Assembly (NCBI GenBank): GCA_900696535.1
Contig: CAADGM010000155.1
Location: 1 to 60,762, forward strand
Direction of reading: 5' to 3'
Source of the DNA: an uncultured Planctomycetota bacterium
GTDB lineage: Bacteria > Planctomycetota > Phycisphaerae > UBA1845 > Fen-1342
Length of the DNA stretch: 60,762 nucleotides
Positions 52,982 through 60,762 of the stretch are shown here, in pieces. A program made the position numbers and the translations under genes. The notes beneath the pieces are model-generated. The model did no database searches. It saw nothing but the letters and a program-made list of their open reading frames with translations, and was not told the DNA's origin. The stretch's first letter is position 1. Each line of letters begins with the position of its first letter.

Positions 52982-54235
52982 ATGGCTAAGAAATCCGTCC
53001 GCACCCTCGACGTCCGCGGCAAGCGCGTCTTTCTCCGCGCCGATCTGAACGTCCCCCTCGACGCAAGCTGCAAGGTCACCGACGACCGCCGCATCCGCGG
53101 CTTCCTGCCGACGCTTCAGGACGTGCTCGGCCGCGGCGGGCGGGCGGTTGTCGCGAGCCACCTCGGCCGGCCCGAGGGCAAGGACCCGGCCGCCGATGCC
53201 AAGTTCTCGCTTCGCCCGGTGGCCGAGCGGATGGGCGAGCTGCTCGGGAGGCCGGTGAAGTTCGCCGGGAAGGTCATCGGGACCGACGTGGAAGCGCAGG
53301 TCGCGGCCCTCAAGGACGGCGAGGTTCTCCTGCTGGAGAACGTGCGCTTCCACAAGGGCGAAGACATCATCGACAAAGCCAAGAAGAACCCCGACGGCAA
53401 GCTCACGCCCGAGCAGGACGCCAAGCGCGTCGAGCTCGCGCAGGGGCTGTCGCGGCTGGCCGAGCAGTACGTCAACGACGCTTTCGGCACCTGCCACCGC
53501 AAGCACGTGAGCATGTACGACGTGCCTGCCATGCTCCCGACCGGAACGCGCGCCATGGGTTACCTGGTCGAGAAAGAACTCAAGTACCTCGGCGAGGCGC
53601 TGAGCAGTCCGAAGCGGCCGTTCGTGGCCGTGCTGGGCGGGGCCAAGGTTTCCGACAAGATCAAGGTGATCGAGAATTTGCTCGGCAAGGTTGACCAGAT
53701 TCTGATCGGCGGCGCGATGATGTTTACCTTCTGGGCGGCGCAGGGCAAGGGCGTAGGCAAGAGCTTGTGCGAGCACGACAAGCTCGACCTGGCCCGCTCG
53801 CTGCTCGACAAGGGCGCGGGCAAGATCGTCCTGCCGACCGATGCGATCTGCGCAACCGAGTTGCGGACCGGCCTGCCGACCGAGATCGTCACCGGCGAGG
53901 TGCCCGCGCACCTGATGGGCCTCGACATTGGCCCGCGCACGCGCGAGGCGTTCGCCAGGATCGTGACTGAGGCCAACACCGTCGTGTGGAACGGCCCGCT
54001 CGGCGCGTTCGAGACCGAACCCTTCGACGCCGGCACGCATGGCGTCGCCCTGGCCATGGCCAAGGCCACCGCGCGCGGCGCCGTCACGGTGATCGGCGGC
54101 GGTGACAGCGCGGCCGCCGTCGAGAAGGCCGGCCTCGCCGACAAGGTCAGCCACATCAGCACCGGCGGCGGCGCCAGTCTGGAGTTTCTCGAAGGCAAGA
54201 AGTTCGGACCGATCGAGGTGCTCGACGACGCGTAG
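52982..54235 (+). CDS. pgk: Phosphoglycerate kinase
   Basis: This 417-residue enzyme makes ATP from 1,3-bisphosphoglycerate. The N-terminal substrate motif is RVFLRADLNVPLD, followed by SHLGRPEG and LLLENVRFHKGE; the nucleotide domain has VLGGAKVSDKI, VWNGPLGAFE and GGGDSAAAVEKAG. AGGAG lies 7 bases before ATG 52982. It forms a glycolytic pair with gap. Confidence 0.96.
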   Translation: MAKKSVRTLDVRGKRVFLRADLNVPLDASCKVTDDRRIRGFLPTLQDVLGRGGRAVVASHLGRPEGKDPAADAKFSLRPVAERMGELLGRPVKFAGKVIGTDVEAQVAALKDGEVLLLENVRFHKGEDIIDKAKKNPDGKLTPEQDAKRVELAQGLSRLAEQYVNDAFGTCHRKHVSMYDVPAMLPTGTRAMGYLVEKELKYLGEALSSPKRPFVAVLGGAKVSDKIKVIENLLGKVDQILIGGAMMFTFWAAQGKGVGKSLCEHDKLDLARSLLDKGAGKIVLPTDAICATELRTGLPTEIVTGEVPAHLMGLDIGPRTREAFARIVTEANTVVWNGPLGAFETEPFDAGTHGVALAMAKATARGAVTVIGGGDSAAAVEKAGLADKVSHISTGGGASLEFLEGKKFGPIEVLDDA

Positions 54236-54305
54236 AGGCGAATCCTGAACCCGTTTGCCTCCGCGCGCCCACTCGCCTCCGCAACCCGCGTCCGGTCCTC
54301 AACCC

Positions 54306-54324
54306 CCCTCCCCTACAGGGAGGG
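54306..54324 (+). terminator. Hairpin after pgk
   Basis: CCCTCCC (54306-54312) and GGGAGGG (54318-54324) form a perfect 7-bp stem with loop CTACA, about 70 bases after the pgk stop. It resembles the C/G-rich hairpin after the glycosidase gene. Confidence 0.45.
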
Positions 54325-54990
54325 ATTCGGTTAGGGTCGAGCCTCTTTGCAAGACCACTGCCTCCGTTCGCGGGTTCCAGTCGATCCGAGCGTCGAGTTC
54401 TCCGGCACAGTGGGGCGGGCCTTGGTACCCGCCGGCAAGCAGAGACGCGTGCTCCTCTGTACGCAGATGCCTCGCGGCGTCTCGGAGGCAATTCACAAGC
54501 ATACCACGGTTCGAGTCCGAAACGCGACGGTGAGGGATCGGTGGCTGCTACACGAAAGCCGCTCTCGGATGTTGCGGGTTCGGATCGGAGTGGGCTTTTC
54601 GCGTGCTGACGCGCCGCATCGCATCCGCGCGGTTGCCCTAGGCTCTTTCTCCAGAGAAAGACGCGACTCGCGCCGGAAGTGGTCGATTACACGTCCGCGC
54701 ATGTGTTCGATCTGATGCGCTTGTTCTATAACGAAGCACATCTCGCTGCGACGACTGACGTTGCGGCGGCGATAGCGGCGGATGCGAGCGCACAGACCGC
54801 CGCGCAAGCCACGAGATTCGGCCCACAGCGGCCAGTAGCGCGGCGAACACATGCGCAGATGCGCGTCACTATGCACCACAAGACTGGCCAGAGGCCAATC
54901 ACCTGGTGTGGGCCGGCCCCGGGTCGATTGGTATCCCTGCGCTGCCATGGCACGGCGTGTGCGGCCTCGAGGGAAATCGTCCGATTTTCC

Positions 54991-55019
54991 TTGACAGGCG
55001 CGCGTAGCGCGTACAGACT
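54991..55019 (+). promoter_or_regulatory. Likely promoter of the first tandem lipoprotein gene
   Basis: A perfect TTGACA -35 (54991-54996) is followed after 17 bases by CAGACT (55014-55019), a weak -10. ATG 55121 is about 100 bases downstream. Confidence 0.4.
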
Positions 55020-55120
55020 TCAGGTGGCGAAGCTGGGGGGGGGGCGTGCCTTCCCCCGGCCCACGCCTGCCAACAGGACGAACGGGCATGTCTTCCAGGT
55101 TCGTCATGGGGATGGTCACC

Positions 55121-55975
55121 ATGTGTCGGGTTGGAACACTGCTGGCAGCGGCAGCGCTGCTGGGCGGGTGCGCGCCCGCCTCCGCGCAGACGAAGGTCCT
55201 CATCTACTCAGACCAGAGCGCCGGGAGCCTGATGATGTCGTCGGCGAACCGGCACGCCGAGATCGCCGGCGGGGCCGCGGTCACGTTCACCACCGACGCT
55301 ACCCGGATGCCGTCGCTGACCGACGGGGACAACTGGGAGCGCATCCTGGTCTTTGCGCGCTGGACGGCGCAGGAGCCGGCTTACGTGCACAACCTGCGTC
55401 AGTTCGCCTTCGGCAAGCCGCAGGCCATGGTGTACATGGAGCTCTGGCACGACGACGGGCGGACCATCTCGCCGCAGGTGTGTGTGAAGGCGTCCGTCGC
55501 GATGACCAAGTGGAATCGCAATGTCACCCTGATCAAGTACGGCGATGTGACGGACACAGGATCCGGGACCGGAGATGGGATGCGCGTGTTCGATGGGCAG
55601 GTCTGGCCGACCTGGCAGGACATCATCCCGCGCCGGCCGGAAGGGATCACTCTTCTGCCGCCCGAGGCGAACGAACACCGCGACACGTTCGATCTGCATG
55701 ATTGGATGGCTTCGCGGACCGACTGCGCCGCGCAGTGCCAGATCAACTTCAACGTGGACAAGGCGAACTGCGACCAGCGTCACGCGGAGAACGTGGCTGC
55801 CTGCCATACGTTGCACTCCGGGAACCCGGCCAAGCTCGTCGAGTGTTTGAACAAGTTCGGGCAGCACCACTCGAATTGTCTCAAGGAGGCAGCCGACAGG
55901 CATGACCTCTGTGTGGCGATGTGCCCCAACATCGACCGGCCAATGGCCCTTCCCGGCGGCGGCGTGACGAATTAA
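55121..55975 (+). CDS. Cysteine-rich lipoprotein, tandem copy A
   Basis: The protein is 284 residues. The signal ends in lipobox LGGC (MCRVGTLLAAAALLGGC). The N-terminal domain (about 22-195) starts KVLIYSDQSAGSLMMSSANR and includes LWHDDGRTISP and the conserved IIPRRP and TFDLHDWM. The C-terminal domain (about 200-270) has paired cysteines (CAAQC, CDQRH, CHTLH, CLNKF, CLKEA, CVAMC). ATG 55121 is chosen by alignment with copy B rather than the earlier in-frame ATG 55088. The family is unrecognised. It is probably an outer-envelope protein on its lipid anchor. Confidence 0.7.
   Translation: MCRVGTLLAAAALLGGCAPASAQTKVLIYSDQSAGSLMMSSANRHAEIAGGAAVTFTTDATRMPSLTDGDNWERILVFARWTAQEPAYVHNLRQFAFGKPQAMVYMELWHDDGRTISPQVCVKASVAMTKWNRNVTLIKYGDVTDTGSGTGDGMRVFDGQVWPTWQDIIPRRPEGITLLPPEANEHRDTFDLHDWMASRTDCAAQCQINFNVDKANCDQRHAENVAACHTLHSGNPAKLVECLNKFGQHHSNCLKEAADRHDLCVAMCPNIDRPMALPGGGVTN
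55150..55255 (+). repeat. Near-identical 106-base block, copy A
   Basis: It matches 56226-56331 with only two mismatches, while the following coding sequence is clearly more diverged. The block covers the end of the signal peptide and the first part of the mature domain. Confidence 0.85.
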
Positions 55976-56193
55976 GCTCGACACCCCGTTGAGGAGGAGC
56001 AGCAGCGCTGGACTTCTGCCTCCGGCGCTGCCGTTCCGGGTCGCCGAGTGACGCCGGACGGTGAGCTCCGGCGCTAGTGGCGGTGTGTGCCTTGGCGGCC
56101 TGAACACATGCCTGTGCCCCTTGGCACGCGCGTGCAACTGGAGCGCTTGTGATGTTCGTCGAGAACGCATTCACAATGCGCCGAACGGAGGTC

Positions 56194-57051
56194 GCAATGT
56201 CTATCATCAGAACGCTCTTGGCAGTGGCAGCGCTGCTGGGCGGGTGCGCGGCCGCCTCCGCGCAGACGAAGGTCCTAATCTACTCAGACCAGAGCGCCGG
56301 GAGCCTGATGATGTCGTCGGCGAACCGGCACTCGGAGATCATGAGCGGCTCCGACGTCACATTCACCACCGACGCGGAGCAGATGCCAGCGTTGATCGAC
56401 GGGGATAACTGGGGCCAGATCCTCATCTTCGCGCGCTGGACAGCGGAGGAGCCGGCGTACGTTCAGAACCTCCGCCAGTTTGCCTGCCGCAAGCCGCGCG
56501 CGATGGTGCTGATGCAGCTTTGGCACGACGACGGGCGGACCATTTCACCGCGCGTATGCGTCTCGGCATCGGTGGCATGGGTAATGTGGACAAACAACTT
56601 CACCTTGGTGACCTACTCCGACGCAACAGACAAGGGTCCAGGAGAGCGCGATGGCAAGCGCTCGTTCGAGGACCAAGTCTGGCCGACGTGGGAGTACATT
56701 ATCCCACGCCGCCCGGTAGGGATCATCCTGTTGCCGCCCGAGGCGGTGGAGCAGCGCGAGACGTTCGACCTGCACGACTGGATGGTGTCGCTCACTGAGT
56801 GCAAGTCGGGTTGCGTACGCACGTCCAGCAAGGACGAGCAGGGCTGCGCCGAGTATCGTTCGCAGGACCTGGCGAACTGCGCTGCGCTGCACGCCGGCGA
56901 CCCGGAGAAACTCGCGGCATGCACGGCGAAGTACGAAGAGCACTACCAGAACTGCCTTCGACTAGCGATCGATCGCTACAGGGACTGCATCGCGCTGTGC
57001 TCCAGCACCCCCCAGGCTGAGCAAACCGTCGGCGGCGGCGTGACAAAGTGA
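56194..57051 (+). CDS. Cysteine-rich lipoprotein, tandem copy B
   Basis: This 285-residue paralogue of the preceding gene has the same lipobox (MSIIRTLLAVAALLGGC) and the same N-terminal domain with LWHDDGRTISP, IIPRRP and TFDLHDWM. The C-terminal Cys pattern is partly different (CKSGC, CAEYR, CAALH, CTAKY, CLRLA, CIALC). GGAGG 6 bases before ATG 56194 makes this start firm. The two genes arose by a tandem duplication of about 1.08 kb that includes downstream bases (aagctcg.ca.cccg). The function is unknown. Confidence 0.72.
   Translation, partial: AMSIIRTLLAVAALLGGCAAASAQTKVLIYSDQSAGSLMMSSANRHSEIMSGSDVTFTTDAEQMPALIDGDNWGQILIFARWTAEEPAYVQNLRQFACRKPRAMVLMQLWHDDGRTISPRVCVSASVAWVMWTNNFTLVTYSDATDKGPGERDGKRSFEDQVWPTWEYIIPRRPVGIILLPPEAVEQRETFDLHDWMVSLTECKSGCVRTSSKDEQGCAEYRSQDLANCAALHAGDPEKLAACTAKYEEHYQNCLRLAIDRYRDCIALCSSTPQAEQTVGGGVTK
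56226..56331 (+). repeat. Near-identical 106-base block, copy B
   Basis: This is the partner of 55150-55255, at an offset of exactly 1076 bases. Confidence 0.85.
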
Positions 57052-57183
57052 AGCTCGGCATCCCGCTGAGAGGTCGCGGCGCTGGATTTCCGCGTCAGTC
57101 ACTCCTTCGCCGACAATCGGGAACGCCGGACACGGACGTCCGCCGGTGCCTGCAACCTCAATGGAAGTGGTGACAAAACCGGG

Positions 57184-57834
57184 TTAACCTGTCGCCGACA
57201 CCAGCAGCACCCGCACCGCGCGCGGCCCATGTACGCCCGTGACCAGCACGCCCTCCACGTCCGCGGTCTTGCTCGGCCCCGTGATCAGCGTGACGTGCGC
57301 GGGCAGCTCGGCGCGGCGAGATAGCTCCGCCAGTGCATCGCAAAGGTCGGCAGCGATCTGCTCCGCACGGACGATGGCCACATGCAGCGGCGGGACCAGC
57401 GACGCCCCCCGCACCGTGTGCGGCCCGCTGATGCAGACCAGCGAGCCGGTCTCCGCGATCGCCATTTCGACACCCGTGATCGCCGCATCGAGCCCGAACA
57501 GCACGTCACCTTCCGTCTGCCGGCGGACGACGCGCGCGACGCCGCCCACGGCCCGGGTGATCGCCTCGGTCAGGCCGGGGGCCACCCACGCGGCCTTGGC
57601 CCCACTTTCGACGAGCGCGCTTGCGACCTGCTCAGGCAGTTCCGCCGCTGGGAGCCGTGTCACCGTGCATCCGGCGCGGGTGGCGGCTCGCTCGAAACGC
57701 GCGATCAGATCGTCATCGCTTCGAACCTGGCGCACAACGTCTTCCCGCAGTTCGGGACAAACGGGCGGCGCAGCGTCGCCGAGCCGCCCGCGCAGCGTCG
57801 CGATGAACGCACGAACAGAGGACTCACGCGTCAT
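57184..57834 (-). CDS. lutC: LutC-like LUD-domain protein
   Basis: This 216-residue LUD-domain protein belongs to the three-subunit L-lactate oxidation complex. Its motifs are AIAETGSLVCISGPHTVRGA, SLVPPLHVAIVRAEQI and LITGPSKTADVEGVLVTGVH. It overlaps lutB by four bases (ATGA) and ends the operon. No lactate permease or lutR-type regulator is in the window. Confidence 0.85.
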   Translation of the reverse strand: MTRESSVRAFIATLRGRLGDAAPPVCPELREDVVRQVRSDDDLIARFERAATRAGCTVTRLPAAELPEQVASALVESGAKAAWVAPGLTEAITRAVGGVARVVRRQTEGDVLFGLDAAITGVEMAIAETGSLVCISGPHTVRGASLVPPLHVAIVRAEQIAADLCDALAELSRRAELPAHVTLITGPSKTADVEGVLVTGVHGPRAVRVLLVSATG

Positions 57835-59249
57835 GCCTCGCGCTCCAGCTCGTCGCGCCACAGTCGCCGAAACGTCCGCCGCGGCACCGGCGGGAGATCG
57901 CGGCAGTGCATCCAGGGGGCGAAACGTCCGAAGCTGGCCCGCGTCCAGCCATCCGGTCCCCTCGGCGGCGCGTGGCGAATGAGCCACTGCGCGGCGCGGT
58001 ACAGGATCGGCCGCGCCGCCACCACGCCAAACAACCACATCGCCAGCCGCTTGCCGAGCGGCTGGAGCGCTTGCGACTCGGCCCGCAGCCGCACGAGCTG
58101 CCCGGGAATGTCGATCTTCACTGGGCACGCGTCGCGACACGCGCCGCACAGGCTGGACGCCCGCGGCAGGGCGGCGTGCCGCTCCAGCCCGCCGAGCAGC
58201 GGCAGGAGCACACTGCCGATCGGGCCGGGATACACGCCGCCGTACGCGTGCCCACCAATGTTGCGGTAGACCGGACACGCATTCAGGCACGCGCCGCAGC
58301 GGATGCAGGCGAGCACCTCGGCCGCCGGCCCGCCCAGCAGGCGGCTGCGTCCGTTGTCGAGCAGAACGATGTGGACCTGCTCCGGCCCGTCGGGCTCCGC
58401 CGATCCGCGCGGGCCGGTGATCAGCGTGGTGTAGACGGTCAGCGGCTGGCCGGTGGACGAGCGGGCCAGCAGCTTGAGAAAAACGGCCAGGTCTGCCAGG
58501 CGGGGGATGATCTTCTCGATGCCCACCAGCGCTACGTGCACGCGCGGCCTCGTGAGCGTCATGCGGCCGTTGCCCTCGTTCGTGCACAGACAGATCGAGC
58601 CCGTCTCGGCGACGGCGAAATTCGCCCCGGTGATGCCCAGATCCGCCCGACGGAATCGCTCACGCAGGTGCTCGCGAGCGACCGCCGTGATTACTGTCGG
58701 ATCGGCCGGCACCGCCCGGCCCAGTGTGCGCGACAGCGACGCGGCGACTTGGTGCCGGTCCTTGTGGATGATGGGTGTGACGATGTGACTGGGCCGGTCG
58801 GCGTCGATCTGCACGATGAACTCGCCCAAGTCCGTCTCGACCACCTCGACGCCGCGAGCGGCGAGCGCATCGTTCAGCGCCACCTCCTCACTGGTCATGC
58901 TCTTGGACTTCACCGCGAGCCGCGCGCCGCTGCGCGCAGCGATGTCGCCGATGAGGCGCGTGGCGGCGCCGGCGTCCACAGCAAAGTGGACCTGCGCCCC
59001 GCGCCGCTCCGCCGCGTCGACGAACTGCTCGAGATAATGCGGGAGGTACTCGAGCGCGTGCCGGCGGATGGCCGCGGCCAGGTTGCGCAGCGCCTCGGCG
59101 TCGTGCAGTTCGGCCATCCCGGCCGCGCGGGACGTTACCTTGTGCAGCGTCGCCAGGCGGATGGCCGACAGGACGCGCTCGTCGGCCCGCGCCGCCGCAA
59201 CGCGCGCGTGAAACTCGCCCTCCAACCGCCGCGCCGCCACCCGACTCAT
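57831..59249 (-). CDS. lutB: LutB-like iron-sulfur oxidoreductase
   Basis: This 472-residue protein has an LUD domain (about 60-290, with AVAETGSICLCTNEGNGRMT and VGIEKIIPRL) followed by two 4Fe-4S ferredoxin motifs, CIRCGACLNACP and CGACRDACP, and a C-terminal helical tail. It transfers electrons within the LutABC complex. Four-base overlaps with both neighbours indicate strict co-translation. Confidence 0.9.
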   Translation of the reverse strand: MSRVAARRLEGEFHARVAAARADERVLSAIRLATLHKVTSRAAGMAELHDAEALRNLAAAIRRHALEYLPHYLEQFVDAAERRGAQVHFAVDAGAATRLIGDIAARSGARLAVKSKSMTSEEVALNDALAARGVEVVETDLGEFIVQIDADRPSHIVTPIIHKDRHQVAASLSRTLGRAVPADPTVITAVAREHLRERFRRADLGITGANFAVAETGSICLCTNEGNGRMTLTRPRVHVALVGIEKIIPRLADLAVFLKLLARSSTGQPLTVYTTLITGPRGSAEPDGPEQVHIVLLDNGRSRLLGGPAAEVLACIRCGACLNACPVYRNIGGHAYGGVYPGPIGSVLLPLLGGLERHAALPRASSLCGACRDACPVKIDIPGQLVRLRAESQALQPLGKRLAMWLFGVVAARPILYRAAQWLIRHAPPRGPDGWTRASFGRFAPWMHCRDLPPVPRRTFRRLWRDELEREA

Positions 59250-60004
59250 CCGCCGTCCTCCCGCGGCTCGACGGGCAGCAGTCCGAGCGACTCGGCCAGC
59301 AGCTCGGCCAGATGCACAAATCGCAACGACGCGCCGGCGCGGTGCGCCCCGCCGGCCAGGTGCAACGTGCAGCCCCCCTCGTTGCAGACGACGGTCCGCG
59401 CGCCGCTGTCGCGCAGGGCCGCCAACTTGTCCTGCATCATGGCGGCGCTGATCTCGGGCATCTCCACGCCGAAGACGCCGCCGAAGCCGCAGCACACGTC
59501 GGCCGCCGGCGCAGGTCGAAAACGCGGTCCGGCTGCCGCCGCCAGCAGACTCGCCAGCGCCTCGTGCGCGACGACGCCGCGCGCGTGACACGGGTAGTGC
59601 AGCGTGATGTCCTCCATTACACGCAGCAGCGGCGCGGTGTCGACGCCGAGCACGTCGCGCAGGAACACCGTCAACTCGCGGACGCGCCGGGCCAGCGAGA
59701 CCGCTCGCCGGTGCCAGGCCGCGTCGCTCGCCAGCAGCTCGGGATAGTGATCCCGAACCATCGCCGCACAGGACGCCGACGGCGTGACGACGTGCTCGTA
59801 TCCCTCGAAACAGCCGATCAGTTGGCGGGCGGCCGCACGCGCCTCGGCGGGGAAACCGCTGTTGTAGGCCGGCTGACCGCAGCAGGTTTGCCCTTCGGGG
59901 AACTCGACGCGGCAACCGAAGTGCCGCAGCACGCGTACGACGGCCACGCCGACGCGCGGATAGAACGTGTCGGTCAGGCACGTGACGAACAAGGCGACGC
60001 GCAC
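59246..60004 (-). CDS. lutA: LutA-like CCG-domain protein
   Basis: This 252-residue protein has two cysteine-rich CCG domains: CLTDTFYP with TCCGQPAYNSGF in the first and HYPCHARG with CCGFGGVF in the second, the heterodisulfide-reductase-like fold of LutA/GlpC. GTG 60004 is used; no ATG lies in the right place. It is first of the three lut genes, 55 bases after the substrate-binding protein gene. Confidence 0.88.
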   Translation of the reverse strand: MRVALFVTCLTDTFYPRVGVAVVRVLRHFGCRVEFPEGQTCCGQPAYNSGFPAEARAAARQLIGCFEGYEHVVTPSASCAAMVRDHYPELLASDAAWHRRAVSLARRVRELTVFLRDVLGVDTAPLLRVMEDITLHYPCHARGVVAHEALASLLAAAAGPRFRPAPAADVCCGFGGVFGVEMPEISAAMMQDKLAALRDSGARTVVCNEGGCTLHLAGGAHRAGASLRFVHLAELLAESLGLLPVEPREDGG

Positions 60005-60059
60005 GAGGCAGGCTCCGGGCGGCCGCGCGGACCACCGCGGCCCATTGTACGGCCGGGCC

Positions 60060-60762
60060 TCACGGCGCGAGAAAGTGCTGCTCGACGTGCCGCGCCGCCT
60101 TCGGGAAAACCGCCGCGGCGGCCGCGAAGTCGACCCGCATGATCCGCAGGCCGGCGGGGTCGCCGGCGCGAGAAGCCATCCCGGCCCGGGGATGAAGCGG
60201 AATCTGGGCGGAGGCACTGCGGGCCAGCTCGGCCTCGAGTTCCGGCCGCAGCAGGTACTCGATGAGCCGCAGGCCGGCCGCCGGGTTCGGACCGCCGCGG
60301 ATGAGGCCGAGCGTGTTGGGCAGGAGCAGCGTCCCGAGCGGCGTGTCTTCGGGGCCGCCGCTTTGGTCCGGCATGATCATCGTGACAGGCCGGCCGGCCT
60401 CAATCTCCGCGATCGCGTCGTCCGTGTCGGTCATGACGAACGCGAGTCTCCCCGCTCCCACGGCTTCCGCGGCCGACTTGTTGCCCCCCAGCACAACGAC
60501 GTCGTTAGTCCTCCACGACGCCAGCATCGCGGCGGCCGGCTCCTCGCCCAGCGCGGCGAACAGGCACGCGACGTGCGAGGCCGTCGTGCCGAACAGCGGC
60601 TTGGCGATTCCGACCTTGCCCCGCCAGCGCGGATCGGCCAAATCACGAACCGACGTCGGGCGCTCGTCCGGCGGAACGAGCTCGTTATTCACGAGCAAGA
60701 CCCTGGCGCGGGCCGCGAAGCCGAACCAGTGGCCCTCCGGGTCGCGGAACTCCGGCGGGAAC
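60060..60762 (-). CDS. ABC substrate-binding protein, 5' end outside window
   Basis: The C-terminal 233 residues of a periplasmic binding protein of the iron(III)/thiamine (FbpA-like) type are present: VLLVNNELVPPDERPTSVRD, then DLADPRWRGKVGIAKPLFGT, and later LLPNTLGLIRGGPN. The signal peptide and N-lobe lie beyond 60762. It is co-directional with the lut genes and could be read through into them, but its ligand and any partner permease are not visible. Confidence 0.85.
   Translation of the reverse strand, partial: FPPEFRDPEGHWFGFAARARVLLVNNELVPPDERPTSVRDLADPRWRGKVGIAKPLFGTTASHVACLFAALGEEPAAAMLASWRTNDVVVLGGNKSAAEAVGAGRLAFVMTDTDDAIAEIEAGRPVTMIMPDQSGGPEDTPLGTLLLPNTLGLIRGGPNPAAGLRLIEYLLRPELEAELARSASAQIPLHPRAGMASRAGDPAGLRIMRVDFAAAAAVFPKAARHVEQHFLAP

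Larger units (their letters stand above)
54236..55120. other. 885-base region without a confirmed gene
   Basis: Besides the pgk hairpin and the promoter at 54991, nothing is firm. One plus-strand stretch from GTG 54679 encodes VDYTSAHVFDLMRLFYNEAH and then ATTDVAAAIAADASAQ, which looks protein-like for about 50 residues and may be the end of a degraded gene, but it has no ribosome-binding site and becomes Arg-rich. Confidence 0.4.

Noticed and set aside
54679-55701. A 340-codon plus-strand gene overlapping lipoprotein A
   Set aside because: Its second half is an out-of-frame shadow of the lipoprotein gene; only the first 50 codons look protein-like and they lack a start signal.

Overview
The window is about 60.8 kb of high-GC bacterial DNA. 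It most likely comes from a planctomycete, probably of the Phycisphaerae type. This is an inference from gene content: a secreted protein ending in paired dockerin/EF-hand-like repeats, a prolipoprotein transferase with a GCFLNGCC active-site region, an ExbB/ExbD/ExbD operon with a VWA protein and a TPR protein, and a DUF1844 protein. No rRNA or other marker is present to fix the taxon.

Region 1 (1-20017) is a decayed integrative island in a tRNA-Ser gene. The window opens inside tRNA-Ser(GGA). A 19-bp stretch of its 3' end (44-62) recurs exactly at 19999-20017, giving attL and attR. Just inside attL are a frameshifted excisionase-like HTH gene and a tyrosine integrase with two in-frame stops, a frameshift and no catalytic domain, so the island is probably fixed. 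Its cargo is mostly signalling: a GAF/sigma-54 activator, a PilT-like ATPase continuous with an upstream module but with its own internal ribosome-binding site, an EAL phosphodiesterase, a GH13 glycosidase, a STAS protein lacking the phospho-serine, DUF2934, CBS-ACT and SpoIIE-type phosphatase proteins. An RND efflux adaptor/pump pair without outer-membrane channel, a small membrane protein and a serine-hydrolase lipoprotein follow. Long spacers carry hairpins, including a 39-nt dyad present twice, and a tiny ORF with an in-frame TGA.

Region 2 (20018-42523) looks like chromosomal core. It holds an EamA transporter, FkbM methyltransferase, zinc-ribbon protein, a response regulator/histidine kinase pair, accD, rpe, an S9 peptidase, a D-cysteine desulfhydrase-like gene broken at a G10 tract, an Nramp-USP fusion, a DegT aminotransferase, an ABC exporter with a PDZ-like extracytoplasmic insert, a DUF4932 putative metallopeptidase, a dockerin-like secreted protein, rsgA, a Sua5/TsaC protein and a class I glutamine-amidotransferase-like hydrolase.

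Region 3 (42524-54235) contains the tightly overlapped minus-strand operon DUF1844-VWA-ExbB-ExbD-ExbD-TPR, which reads as an energised envelope machine. Next to it are lgt (with a large insert) and panC, a small secreted peptide gene, then gap and pgk separated by a GCGAAT-type repeat.

Region 4 (54236-60762) has two tandem cysteine-rich lipoproteins of an unrecognised family whose first 106 coding bases are nearly identical. It ends with a LutABC-like lactate-oxidation operon and the 3' part of an ABC substrate-binding protein gene.
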